Source of the DNA: Rhynchopus sp. YZ270_cl-10
Lineage: Eukaryota; Euglenozoa; Diplonemea; Diplonemida; Diplonemidae
Length of the DNA stretch: 64,000 nt
Direction: 5' to 3'
NCBI GenBank assembly: GCA_964035575.1
Contig: OZ037856.1
Location: forward strand, 806,001 to 870,000
The translations under genes and the position numbers were made by a program. Positions 9,757 to 21,041 of this stretch are shown in pieces (position 1 is the first letter of the stretch; every line of letters starts with the position of its first letter). The notes under the pieces were generated by a model, which ran no database searches, was not told where the DNA came from, and saw nothing but the letters and a program-made list of their open reading frames with translations.

Positions 9757-10988
9757 ATGGCTGACCTTCCGAAGCTTGGCACCGATGACAAGGCACGTCG
9801 TATGTTGAGTGCGCTGAAGGGAGAGAACACGCATCAGACCACACCGTTCTGGGCTATGCGTCAGGCAGGGCGTTACCTGCCTGAGTACATGGAGTACACG
9901 AAGGACACTGACTTCTTCCAGAACTGTCAGGACGGCGAGCGTGCGAAGGTCATCACCGTGCAGCCGGAGCGTCTTGGAATTGACGCAGCAATCCTCTTCT
10001 CTGACATCCTTATTGTCCCGCAGGCCCTGGGCATGGTTGTTACCATGGATAAGGGACCGCAGTTTCAGGCACCGCTGTCGAAGGTGGGTGATATTTCATC
10101 GCTTGTGGACCCTCTCATTGCGGCACATGGTAAAGACAAGGTTGAGGCTGCCATGAAGCTTGAGCACAACCGCGACGCCCAGGTCGGCCGTGTCCTGGTT
10201 GAGTCGCTGTCGTACACAAACAACGCACTTCGTCTCATCCGCGAGCATCTTCAGGGGCGTATCCCGTTGATCGGGTTCACGGGAGCACCGTGGACTCTGT
10301 TCTGTTACATGCTTGAAGGGTCGAGCAAGCCAAGCTATGCAGGTGCAAGACGTTGGTTCTATGAGGCGCCGGAGGCAGCAAAGAAGCTGCTTGCGTTGAT
10401 TACCAATGTGTGCCTCGAGCTTCTCCTGATGCAGATTGAGAACGGTGCACAGATCATCCAGCTCTTCGAGAGCCATGCGGGGGAGCTTACACCTTCTGCG
10501 TTTGAGGAGTTTGCACTGCCGACTGTGGAGCTGATTGCGTCGACAATCAAGCGCCTGCACCCAGAGGTGCCGGTTATTCTCTTTGCACGGAACAGTGGTC
10601 ACTCCATGGAGACATGCTTCAAGTCAACCTCCTTTGACGCCTTCTCCATTGACTGCAACACGCCTATCACCTACGCGGCAGAGCTCGCAAAGAAATACAA
10701 CAAAACCATCCAAGGCAACCTCGACCCCTGCCTTCTCTACGCGACCCCCGAGAAGATCCGTGAAGAGGCGCATAAAATGATGGCAAACGTCGGGGCAGTG
10801 CTTGGACACACCGACGGAGGTGCGCCGAAGAACTACGTTGCGAACCTTGGGTATGAGAAAAATAAAGTATTTTCAGTAAAAAATTAACAAAAAAAAATAT
10901 TAACAGGTGGGGAATGCTCCCAACCCACACCCCCGACAAGCTTCAGGCGTACATAGACGCGGTGCATGAGTACAAGCCCTCTGCTTGA
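9757..10988 (+). CDS. hemE: Uroporphyrinogen decarboxylase
   Basis: Two exons, 9757-10850 and 10907-10988 (intron 10851-10906, GTATGA...AACAG, phase 2); 391 residues. It converts uroporphyrinogen III to coproporphyrinogen III by four decarboxylations in haem synthesis. Family signatures: PFWAMRQAGRYLPEY (Arg35, Arg39) and FSDILIVPQALG with the catalytic Asp83, then GFTGAPWTLFCYMLEG. The last exon restores the expected C-terminus: NLG followed by WGMLPTHTPDKL and IDAVHEYKPSA, where relatives have NLGHG. Without splicing the frame runs into an AT-rich nonsense tail, so the intron is well supported. Upstream in-frame codons translate the family A repeat and are not part of the protein. There is no obvious plastid or mitochondrial leader, so it is likely cytosolic. 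Confidence 0.95.
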
Positions 10989-11931
10989 ATAAAATTTCGA
11001 GAAAAATAGAGGCAACCACGAAAACGGATTGTTTTCTTATCCTGATAAGCATGATTTTTTTTTGCAATAAAAGGAGTGGTTCTGTTATATCAGGTTAGGA
11101 ATGGGATAGGGGTTTTTTTTTATTGGTGCGCTTTGCAACAAGTTACGTTTTTATTTTTTTTTTCTCTTTTGTTACGTGTCTTTTTTTATTATACATAGCA
11201 GAGTGAGTGTTTTGTGGTATATGAATTTTTGGCTAGCACAGAAACAGGCGGGAAAGGGTGGGTTTGTTGGGGGGGTTTTCTGTGGTGTGCTCAAAAAAAG
11301 CTAACCTGTTGAACAGAAAAAAAAAAACGCTTTTGGTATTTTGATGCATTCAGACGGCAGTGCAATATATTTATGTGTTGAAATTGAGAGGTGGTTCGAC
11401 CCGGCAACAAAATTAACGTCGAGTACAGACCCGGTGGGTACTCAGGCGATTTGCCGATATAGCAAAATGGTGATGGGGCTGATGAAAAAATAGTTTGGCG
11501 GCTATGAAACTCTATCTTTCCACCCGAACCTGGAACAACCTTCCCTCCCCTCGCGCAAAAAAGAATACATTTTTTGTATTGTGAAGCGCATCCTCGGGTG
11601 TGTACACTAATACAACCAAGTTTTCAAATAAAACAAAACAAAACTGAACTACAATTTTCCTATCTTCTTCACACGAAAAGGGCTGCCGAAGGAAGTGCGT
11701 TCTTTTATGAAATAGGTTATCTCTCTCTTTTTTTCCTTATTGTTTTGCACGAACTCCCTCACAATCTTCTATTGTAGTGATAAGACAACGTGAGAAATAT
11801 CTGAACAAAAAAAGAAAAGAAAAAGATGACACCTTTTTATGGCTGAAATGTTTTATTACTCAAAAGATCTCCTCAGCGCACCCTACAGAGTACACAGCAC
11901 AATAAGGGAACAAACGTTGATATAACTGGGG
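10989..11931. other. Spacer, T-rich, no gene seen
   Basis: Contains many T-runs and short A-runs. No family A-E element of good quality was found. CGAAAAATAGAGGC and similar stretches just after the hemE stop are probable 3' UTR. Confidence 0.6.
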
Positions 11932-14582
11932 ATGCGTGTCTTTGCGCTTGCCACCCTTTGTGTGGCACAGGTGGCAGCAACATGCATGACAGCGGGGGAC
12001 TGTGAGAAGCAGATGTCGACAGTATGCTTCTTTTTGCTTAAAAATAACAAACAAACAAAATTTTTTTGCCAAAAAGTGATTCGGGATGTATGATAGCCAA
12101 TTACAAACCAAATTTCCACCTTTGAGGTAAAATTTATCGATTGGAGAAAATGGCACCAAAAGAACACGCGAAACCACACAGATTGTGGAGGACATTCGGC
12201 AGAGAATCACAGATCGTCTGCAGGGCGACATCGAGGATGACTTAGGAGTGGCACCTGCGGTATGGATGTGAATGTCCCCTGTACCTCACCGTACACCTGC
12301 TACACACACAGCTGGTGGAGTCAACGGCCAAAGAGTTTGCTGCTGGGTTCTTGAACACTGATATGACGGTCAGCTCTGGTAGATACAAGACATCTCTTTT
12401 GGAGCACTTTTGGTATCAGTTGAACCTGAACCCTTCGGTCGACTGGATTTACTATGGTGACGAGGCCACGAACAGCTTCATTGGGCTCAGGAAGGCGCAG
12501 CAGTGCGAGTACTTGAACAACTGCACGTACGCCGGCAAGGCCAACCCATTCCCCACCGTCACCCAATCGACGATCGTCCGTCTCCTGACCAACACCGCAA
12601 CCGGTGCTCTTGAGTACTACACCACAGTGACGGCCTCGGGGAGCGATGCCATCAACTTCATGCGCAGCGATTCAACCTTCGTCCTCAAGACCCGGTCGTG
12701 GTACGTCGACGGCAAGGCGCCGACATCGCCCACAACCGTGTGGACTGCGCCGTACGCCTTCTCAGGGGACGTGCTGGGGGTGACTGTTGCTAGAAAGGTT
12801 GTAGAGGGAGGCGTGTTCAAGGGTGTCCTTGCTGCAGATTACGAGCTGAAGTTCCTGACTGAGTTCATCAAGAAGGTGCAGGTCCAAGCCACCAGCTCTA
12901 TCTTCATCATGAGCCACGACAAGTTTCTCCTGGGGACCAACACCGGGGTCAACACAAGCTCTAACTACCCGAACCTGCTCACTACCTCAGCGGCAGGTGG
13001 CATCATCAACGCGGCAGCAAACACGGTGATGACCGCGCACACGGCGTTCGCATCGAAGACAGCCGACTGGTCGGCTGTGTCGCAGAACTCTCAGAGGGGC
13101 ACCTTCACCTACAACGGGGCAACCTACTTCTACGACGCTATCGGCGTGCTTGACCCACGTTGGGTTGTTGTCATCACGTCTACAGCCTCTGACTTCTACG
13201 AGGTGGAGCCGGAGGCCAGTGGGTGTGTCGAGGCCACGTCGTGCAGGTCGCAGCTCCTCCGTGCGAACAACGCGTACCGCTCGCGCACGATCCTTTACTA
13301 CCAGCACAGGACGAAGCAGCGCCTGTCTTCTGCTGTGGCTGCTGTGGTGTCGCTGGACAACTCGTACAACATGGGGAACCTGAACAATGCCTGGTGCCCA
13401 ACGACCTGCGGCATGTTGGACTGGGGAACGGACCGCAACAACCTGCGTAAGGCGCTCAGCAACACTCTTGACACATACGAGGAGCTTGCCTGGCTGTACT
13501 TCGGAATGGACCAGGGCAGCACCGTGGACCCCAAAGTGGTCGGCTACAAGAAAACAGGCACCAACAAGGAGCTGTGGACGTCCTGCGTCGGCGTCTCGGA
13601 CTGCTCCGGCGACGGGTCCTACTTCTACACAGAGGACGCCAACATGGCGCTTGTGGACCGCACCTCTACGTACTCAGGGAACTTTTTCGACCAGGCGTGG
13701 TACAAGACCGGGTCCCTGCTTGCATTTGACAAGGTATGCCTTACACTTCCTTTTTCACAACATATCACATCGTACACTCTTTTTATGAGCCTTTCCGGGT
13801 GGGAAATGACACCCCTGTCTTCACTTCAGGGCTCTCTCCATTCAACACTGCACGATACCCCTACCACACCCTTCAGGTTGGATGGACAGCGCCGTATGTG
13901 TTCGGCGATGGCGACGTTGGTGTGACGCTGTACCGCAAGGCCTTCGGCGGCGACTTCTCCTCCACAGGCTTCCACGGGGTGTGGGGTGCGGACTTCACAC
14001 TGACATTCCTGAAGACGTTCGTTGCAGGGTTCTCTGTTCCGGGGTCGACTGTGATCTACATCATGGACAAGGACGGCTTCATGATTGCCGCCAACAGAGA
14101 CATTGCTGTTGTGAGCGGTACTACTCTGCTCAATGCGAAAAACGTATGCACCCTTTTTTACCTTCACATACCACAATTATGAGCATAGTTTTGCCAATGG
14201 CCGGATCTTTCAAAATCCGATATTCTCACTATCACAACTCAATGTAGTTTTATAACCTCTAAGGAAGCACTCTAATATCTACTCTAAACAGTCTGCCGAT
14301 GCCAAGGTGAAGTCGAGCGCTACCCATATTCTTGCTGCGTACCCGCATTTGCAAGATTCGATTGACTATCAGGTGCTGCTGGAGAACAGCGACCCTGCGT
14401 ACTTCGTGGATGCAGTGCTGCTGCGCGATGTGAGCACAGAGGTGTCGCCGTCGTACAACTGGATCATGGTCATGGTCTCCGTGGAAACTGACCTCTACGA
14501 GATCCCCAACGACGAAGCAGCGTCAGGAATCATCATCTCCATCGCCACTATGTCGCTTGCCCTCCTCTCCATCCTCCTCTAG
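11932..14582 (+). CDS. Secreted or GPI-anchored tandem Cache-like ectodomain protein
   Basis: Five exons: 11932-12021, 12182-12259, 12312-13733, 13877-14143 and 14292-14582, all introns phase 0 with GTATGC or GTATGG donors; 715 residues. The N-terminus MRVFALATLCVAQVAATC is a signal peptide. Two repeats follow, each with HFWYQL or DTYEELAWLYFG, a W-x-x-PY-x-F turn (WTAPYAFSG, WTAPYVFGD) and a GV-x-AADYEL or GVWGADFTL strand. This pattern is typical of double Cache ligand-binding domains (bacterial chemoreceptors, calcium-channel alpha2delta). The last 18 residues are hydrophobic to the end (SGIIISIATMSLALLSILL) with no basic tail, as in a GPI-attachment signal. Exon 4 must start at 13877: this keeps frame and gives a repeat spacing equal to that of the first domain. 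It is paralogous to 17439-20104, with exon 2 of identical length. The ligand is unknown. Confidence 0.82.
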
Positions 14583-14974
14583 AAAAAAAACACCCACAGT
14601 AGTTAGATATGTCAAGAATGTGCCGTGAAATTGAAGTAAAAAAAAATGTGTAGCATCTCTGCGATCTTTGGCTGTCCTTTCAACATTTGAACAGAAACTA
14701 TGCAAAATGTAAAATTACACGAAAAATGCGAGGGGAGAGAGGGTAAAAAGGCTTGCCTTTAAAGGCAGCATGGGGGGTGGGATGTGTTTGGTCCGAGGAG
14801 AGGAGGGGGGAACGTGTTGTCGTTGCACCCCCTATACAACAGATGGGGCTCTTGCACTGCGCTTTGGGTGCGGTCCCTTAGTATCAGACCAGTTTGGTGA
14901 GAGAGTACATAATGCATGCTTGCATCCTGTTGAGTTCGCTCATCGAGATGCCAGCATTAACCATTTGCTTATGC

Positions 14975-15015
14975 ACACAGTCACGAGAGGGCTTTGTTTT
15001 TGTGAAGTCATTTTT
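14975..15015 (+). repeat. Family A element, 3' part only
   Basis: CACACAGTCACGAGAGGGCT then TTGTTTTTGTGAAGTC and a long T-run. Confidence 0.6.
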
Positions 15016-15062
15016 TTTTTTTTTTTTTTTGTTGCCAAAAGTTGACTATATTCTCCCATTTT

Positions 15063-15118
15063 AGGTGACTAAGCGAGGTTTAGGTTCATCTTATAAACTT
15101 TCCTTTTTTTTTCCTTTT
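15063..15118 (+). repeat. Family C hairpin element
   Basis: AGGTGACTAAGCGAGGTTTA then GGTTCATCTTATAAACTTTC and T-run. CTAAGC pairs with GTTTAG (one G-T pair). Confidence 0.8.
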
Positions 15119-15610
15119 GTAAGTCGTGTCCTGCACTTACCCCTTAGAGAAGATAGTGTCCTTCAAATGTGAAGGCAGCTGCGCGATAACGGAATATCAA
15201 TAAAATAAAATTGCAGTTGTTAGCCCCCTTTTTTTTTTTGGGTGCCATTGAATGCAGAACTCTCTTAGGATTTGTCTAGATCAACAACAACACCAACACA
15301 ATAATGCTGTTGTTGGCAGCCACTTCCACTTCCACCTGCATCAATGAGTTTTTTCTCTCTCTCTCTTTTTTTGCCTTTTGATTGGCGGGCTCTGTTCCAC
15401 CTGATCAGCACTGCTTTGATCCCTCCTGAACCCCCCCTCTCTCCCAGTTCTAGGTCCCTCTGTCCCACTCCACACCCCGCTCGAAACCCCCCCGCACTCC
15501 ACCCTGTGTATTTGTTGCTACAACGTAATGTAATGGAATGAGCGCGCTTTATTACTGCCCTTACTGAAGGTATTTTCACCTTTTTTTTTTTTCTTCCTCA
15601 CAATTCTCGT

Positions 15611-15645
15611 CAGTCGGAGGTGCCTGCATCAACCACTTTATTTTC
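15611..15645 (+). repeat. Family E element (3' part)
   Basis: CAGTCGGAGGTGCCTGCATC then AACCACTTTATTTTC, matching copies at 32400 and 37371. Confidence 0.6.
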
Positions 15646-16789
15646 TCCGCAAAAACAGGGTTCCAAATGATTCCCTCAAAGTGGGGAGTCTTTTTTGAAA
15701 AAGAAAAGCGTATTGTAATGAGAAAATCCCTCCTCTTATTCGCTCGATACGCTTGACACCACGCTCTGTTTTTATATTCTTTTATTGTTATTGTACAACA
15801 GTTGCGTACCTTCAAGATAAGACACCCAACGACCGTTTCCATTCTTTTTTTTTTTTTTGATAAACAACTTGTTGTCAATTCTAAAAAGATTGGAGGCAGC
15901 GCTGCAGGGCAAACAAAACGGATTGAAAAAAAAACAGAAGCTTGCTTGTTTTCGTTGAGTACTCAATTATCCACAACAACCGTACTTCAGTTTAACACAT
16001 TTTTTCACCTTTTTCTTTTCCCGGCTTTGAGCGCACAAACAAAAGACCCGATCTTTTTTTTTTTTTTTGCAAAGCAACCAAAGAGGTGATTTACCAGATG
16101 CCAGGTCTATGAGATGCTTTTTTTAAATGTACATTTCAACTCTTTCAAAAGTTTTGCTACCCTGGTGCTATGAGAAATGGGTCAACGACCTGTCAATATC
16201 GACCCCCCCTCCAGAGCACCATACCCCCCTATTGCTTCGTCAATGGTCAAACACAATAGCGTCCCTTCTCTCGCTTTGCAGAATAGATATGGTTGGATGC
16301 GGGCATTTTTTTTGTTTTTAAATTGTTCATAAAGTTACACCAAGAACAGTACACAAACCAGTGTAGAAAGACGAGTATTTCGCGTAAATTTTAGCGTTTG
16401 CGCTAGAAAAAGAAAAGATATTCCGAGAGAGTTCAAAAGGGAAGTAGATCCTGCACCTGTGGCAACTACACTATTCCAACAATTTTCAACAAAATAACAC
16501 AAAGAAAAAAGAAAAAAGAAAAAAAGAAAACACACACACGCCTCCTAAGCAAGAGAGTGTACGCTTACGGTGAAGACTTTAGTTCTGGCGGCTTTATCTA
16601 ATGTTTAAAAAAAGAATTTTTCCCCATTGCAAGTCATGACAAAGGCTCCACTGTAATAAAAGTGCAAGACAATGTTTTGGATTGTAAAAGTAAAAGACCT
16701 TCTCATGTTTTTTTTAATGCCGTTGATTCTTTTGAGATTTTCTCTCTTTTTTTTTTTTTTTTGATGCACACTCTGGGCGGAGCAGTACG

Positions 16790-17281
16790 AAATGATGACA
16801 TTATCTCAACAATGTTTCTTGACGGGGCTGACGTTTCTTACGGTAGATTAAACGGAAGATTTTACTGACGAATTTCCACCCATCTGTATGTGCTATTTGC
16901 GGGACGCTGTTTATGTAGTGAGTCACTCGGCCATCACTCTCCCTCTCTGCTTACCTTTGCAATAACAGTCATCGCATGGGCTGACGGCCTCAAACTGAAC
17001 TAAACACATGATGATATTATCTCAACAATGTTTCTTGACGGGGCTGACGTTTTTCTAACGGTAGATTAAAAGGAAGATTTTACTGAAGCATGAAAACACT
17101 CTTTTCCCCAAAGATGGGGTAAACGAAGGAATTTAGTTTTCGCTGCTACACATGTAGTCGATTACTTAAATAGCCTTCCCTCTCCGCAGAGAAGACAGCA
17201 CCTCACGGAGGGAGGGTATTCGCGAGAAGCATAAAACGATGACACGAACTCAACACTGTTTCTTGACGGACTGACATTTTG
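16790..17281. repeat. Three-copy direct repeat, ~218-229 bp spacing
   Basis: Copies at 16790-16869, 17008-17089 and 17237-17281 share TCAACAATGTTTCTTGACGG then GGCTGACGTTT. The first two also share ACGGTAGATTAAA(C/A)GGAAG. Third copy is shorter and more diverged. Origin unknown. Confidence 0.7.
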
Positions 17282-17438
17282 TAGGATACCGGCTTCGGCC
17301 AACATTGAGTACATACCCTAGCAACCCCAAGCGGGTTCTGAGGCGATTGTCGACAACAAAAAATACGCTCCCATGCATGAAACGGCATTTGCTTAACTTG
17401 TCACTCACCCTCTCACTCCAGCTCCTAACATACACAAG

Positions 17439-20104
17439 ATGTGGCACAACGGCATGTCCCCACGAATACAGTGCTTCATGTTTCTGTTTTTCCTCAACTT
17501 TTTTGAATTTTCCTCCGAAGAATTAGAATGTGTTCACGACATCCGCGACTGCGAAGCGCAACTCAGCGAGGTATACCTACATGACCACACTCTTTTACGT
17601 TTTTCTCCGCTCCCCTTTAGAATACCCACACAACGATGAAGTGAATGACTTGACTTGTGGTTTTACTTATAGTTTTGTCTTTTGTATAGACCCCTCTGCA
17701 TCTTCTTCCTACCCCTTTCCATTTCCCCAAAGGTCGTGAACGACATCCGTCTGCGGACTATCGATACCACCCAGTTTCAACTCGAAAACATCATTGCGGA
17801 AGGACCTGCGGTATGGCTTCCTCTCCCCTCTCCCTCTAACACATACTCTTTTTTTTGTTTTTTGTTTTGAAAAATCGATCCTGAGACCCCTATTTTCAGC
17901 CAGATTTTAAATATTTGGATACTAACACCAATCTTATCAATTTTTTGTGAAAGCCGCGGGGTTACCCGGAATGCTTTATGTATTCCTACCAATATATTCT
18001 CTTGCAGGCCATCGAGACCACCGCACTCAAAATGCAGAGCAGCGTTATTGAAACAAACATGACCGACCCTGCCTTTGAGAACGCACTACTTGAACACTTT
18101 TGGTACCAACTCAAGGTGTTTACCTCTTTGAGCTGGATCTATTATGGGGATGCTGCGACTGGGAATTTCATTGGCCTCCGCCGTTCTTGGGCGTGCGAGG
18201 CACATGCGAACTGCACCTACCCGAATAGCACCTTCATCTCCCCAACACGCCCTGCCGTGCCTGAAGGCAGCATCATCCGTCTACTCACAAACCCTGCGAA
18301 GAGCCAGGTCGAAGCATACACGACGTCCCCCGACAAAGGAAGCGATGCACGCTCCCTCCTATACACAGAATCCTTCGTCACGACCGAACGCATCTGGTAC
18401 ACCTCTGCCTGGGGAAAGTCGACCAACAACAACATCTGGGTCGACCCCTATGATTTCACCGGGGGCGCTGTCGGGGTCACCGTTTCTCGTACTGTAACGA
18501 AAGATTCATTGCCTTTGGGCGTCCTTGCCGCAGATTTTGAGTTAGATGTGGTGTCCAATATCATAGCAAAAACGTTGTTGGGAGACGACTCTACTATATT
18601 GTTTTTGATGACACAAAGCAGGTTGTTATTGAATTCTACGGTAGAAGGGATATCCGAGGTGAAGGACAGTGCTGTAAAGACTGTTGGGGAGCACCTCTTC
18701 TCGGAGAGGCCAGAGTTTGGGGATGAGGGGGCGAATTGGACTGCATTAAGCAGCGCTGCGTATCAGAATGAGGTGACCTATGAGGGGGTGCTGTTGCAGT
18801 ACGATGCTGTAGGGGTGTTCATGGATAATTTGCGGTGGGTGTTGGTAGTGGCGGCGCCTGAAAGCTCGTTTCCTAGTATTTCCCCGCCAGAGAACGGTTG
18901 TCTCACCACTTCCGCATGCTTTTCGAGCATCTCTAACGCCCAGAAACGTTACCGCAGTCTTACTATAGATATGTTTCAAAAGCAAACGCTCGCCTTCCTG
19001 TCTGCAGGGGTCTCTGCAATTACGCAGCTAAACACGGCCTTCAATATGGGGTATATGAATGCGAATCCATATTGTGGTGAGGATGTGGTGCCCTCCACCC
19101 CCTGCGGCGGGATTGAGTTTGAAAATGAAGACCAAATGGTCCTGTTGCAGAAGAATGTTGAAATTTCGTTGCGAATTTATGGGGAGATTTCGTGGCTGTA
19201 TTTTGGGTTTGATGCGGGGCAGGTTGTGGGCTATGTGCGGGAGGGTGAATCTCTGCATCTTTGGAAAACCTGCGATGGGCGTGGTGGGTGCGACTCTGGT
19301 AATGCTTTTTGGGCGTCTCTAACAGAAAACAGTTCTACCCTGAAATCCCGCGATGCTACATCAGACATCACCACACGAGAATGGTTTCAACTCGCCACAC
19401 AACTTAATATGACTACCGATGATACCGTCGCTTGGACCGACCCTTATTCCTTTGTAAACGGTGAAGTAGGAATCACCGTCATACAAAAGGCTTTGGGTGG
19501 CGACTTCCGCGATGGAAGCAACGGTGTGTGGGGCGCAGACTACACACTGTTGCATCTAAAGTCATTGATTGGTGACTTCTATTTAGAGGAGGCAAAGATA
19601 TATTTGATGGATGTGGGGAATGATCGGGGGAGGGTTCTGGTGTCGAATGGAGGGGAGACGATGGTGGCGGTGGGGGAGGCGGAGGATGAGGTGGTGAAAC
19701 AGTCTGGGAACACTGTGCTGGAGGGTTTTACAACGCCGGGGCAGAGTGGGGCGGGGTTTTCGGTATTGATGACGGTGGCTGGAGAAGGGGGGGACGAAAC
19801 CCGCTACTTCGTGGAAGCGGCAAGCCTTCGAGACGCAGACCCTGCCTGTCTACAGTCCTTCGATTGGGTGCTTGTTGTAGTCTCCCCCGAGCTTGCTTCC
19901 TACACAGAGATCCGCACTACAACATCCCCTCCAGATGACTCCTTCCCCATCGGCATTACCCTAGCCCTTATCTTCTCTGTTGTCGCCTTCCTTGGCATAA
20001 CACTCTCCGTTTGCATCTCCCTGACCTACCGTTCCGTTCCAGTTGGATTAGAAGGCCTCAAAGAACGGGACAGAGAAATGAAAGCCATGGGAGGTGTGGT
20101 ATAG
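17439..20104 (+). CDS. Type I membrane protein with tandem Cache-like ectodomains
   Basis: Three exons: 17439-17570, 17733-17810 and 18008-20104, phase 0 introns (GTATAC, GTATGG); 768 residues. A signal peptide lies at residues 1-27 (FMFLFFLNFFEFSS). Two Cache-like units follow, with LLEHFWYQLKVF, WVDPYDFTGGAVGVTVSR and PLGVLAADFEL in the first, and ISWLYFGFDAG, AWTDPYSFVNGEVGITV and GVWGADYTL in the second. Several N-x-S/T sites suit an extracellular location. A membrane helix (about 717-741, GITLALIFSVVAFLGITLSV) is followed by only ~27 cytoplasmic residues with no kinase, cyclase or other output domain. It is paralogous to 11932-14582: exon 2 is 78 bp in both with the same phases, but the later introns of the neighbour are absent here. 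It may bind a small ligand and signal through a partner; this is inference. Confidence 0.85.
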
Positions 20105-21041
20105 AATGTGGGGTTAAGGGGATGGGGGGGAGAAAAAAAACAATGCGCGACTTTCCCTAAATTAGACAAAAAAAAAGGAGGGGGGTTTTTTTTGGAGAAG
20201 TGTTGAGTGTAGAGGTGTGTCCCTTTGCGGGAGTATAGCTGACGTAGCGTTGCTGATATGTAGAGAATGTGTGTTCTGTGGAGCCAGAGGGGTGGGTTGA
20301 AAGAGTGAATGTATGAGGTAGTGATGCTCTTCTAGGGCTTGTGGAAGGAAAGGTTGCCTCTTCCCAGACCAATGTTTTGTCGATATCTGTTTGGGCACAA
20401 TTTGATAGGGGTCGTGCTGCGCACTCCTGAGGTCATTGATGAAGCGATGCGACCCTGATGACGACTTCTTCTGTCCGTCCTGGAGTGATACTCCAAGGAA
20501 GCCTGTGGGGCAGAGCGTCTCGCGGCAAAGTGGAGAAGGTTCAGTCGTCAGGTAGGTCATCGCCTGCATCAAAGCTGCGATGTGTATGAGGTGTTTCAGG
20601 GATGGAATGGCATTCCTTTTCGTTGGCCATTCCCTTCTTCTGTTGTGGCTGTGCAAGAGTCGTTGGGTTGGGGTGGGGGAAGGGATCTGCGATGGGTAGC
20701 GTGGGGGAGGGGGAAGTCCGCAACTGTCGGGTTCGGTACACCAGTACACCAGTACACCAGTACACCAGTACACCAGTACACCAGTACACCAGTACACCAG
20801 TACACCAGTACACCAGTACACCAGGATGGTTACATCGTATTTGTATCTTCTGGTACGCAGGGTGTCACCTTGGCAGGTCGGGCAGCCTGGGTATGCTGAA
20901 TGAGGTGTAACAGAGCACTGCCATTTTCTAGTGCATTGTTGTACTTTGGTTGTTCAGATGAAAGCAAAATATCTGTATTCAAAAAGGAAAATACCCACAG
21001 GCTACACACGCACCTTTGATGCTAGTGGGGTGGATTGAGAA
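20105..21041. other. Spacer with an 8-bp minisatellite
   Basis: No gene supported. The minus strand is open for over 200 codons, but most of that comes from the minisatellite and low-complexity sequence. Confidence 0.6.
20735..20823. repeat. Minisatellite, unit AGTACACC, about 11 copies
   Basis: The 8-base unit AGTACACC is repeated without interruption, starting as GGTACACC and ending before AGGATGG. As 8 is not a multiple of 3 it reads in all frames as YTSTPVHQ-like or, in reverse, CTGVLVYW-like nonsense. No spacers, so not CRISPR. Confidence 0.95.

Larger units (their letters stand above)
14583..17438. other. Spacer with repeats between the two Cache-like genes
   Basis: No gene seen. Contains a partial family A copy (14975-15015), family C (15063), family E (15611), long T- and A-runs, and a three-copy direct repeat from 16790 to 17281. 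Confidence 0.65.

Noticed and set aside
13830-13876. Exon start at the first CAG (13829) in the Cache-like gene
   Set aside because: Gives a frame without the WTAPYVF motif; the acceptor at 13876 keeps phase 0 and the domain spacing.
20735-20823. CRISPR-like regular repeat
   Set aside because: 8-bp units are head-to-tail with no spacers, in a eukaryotic window; it is a minisatellite.
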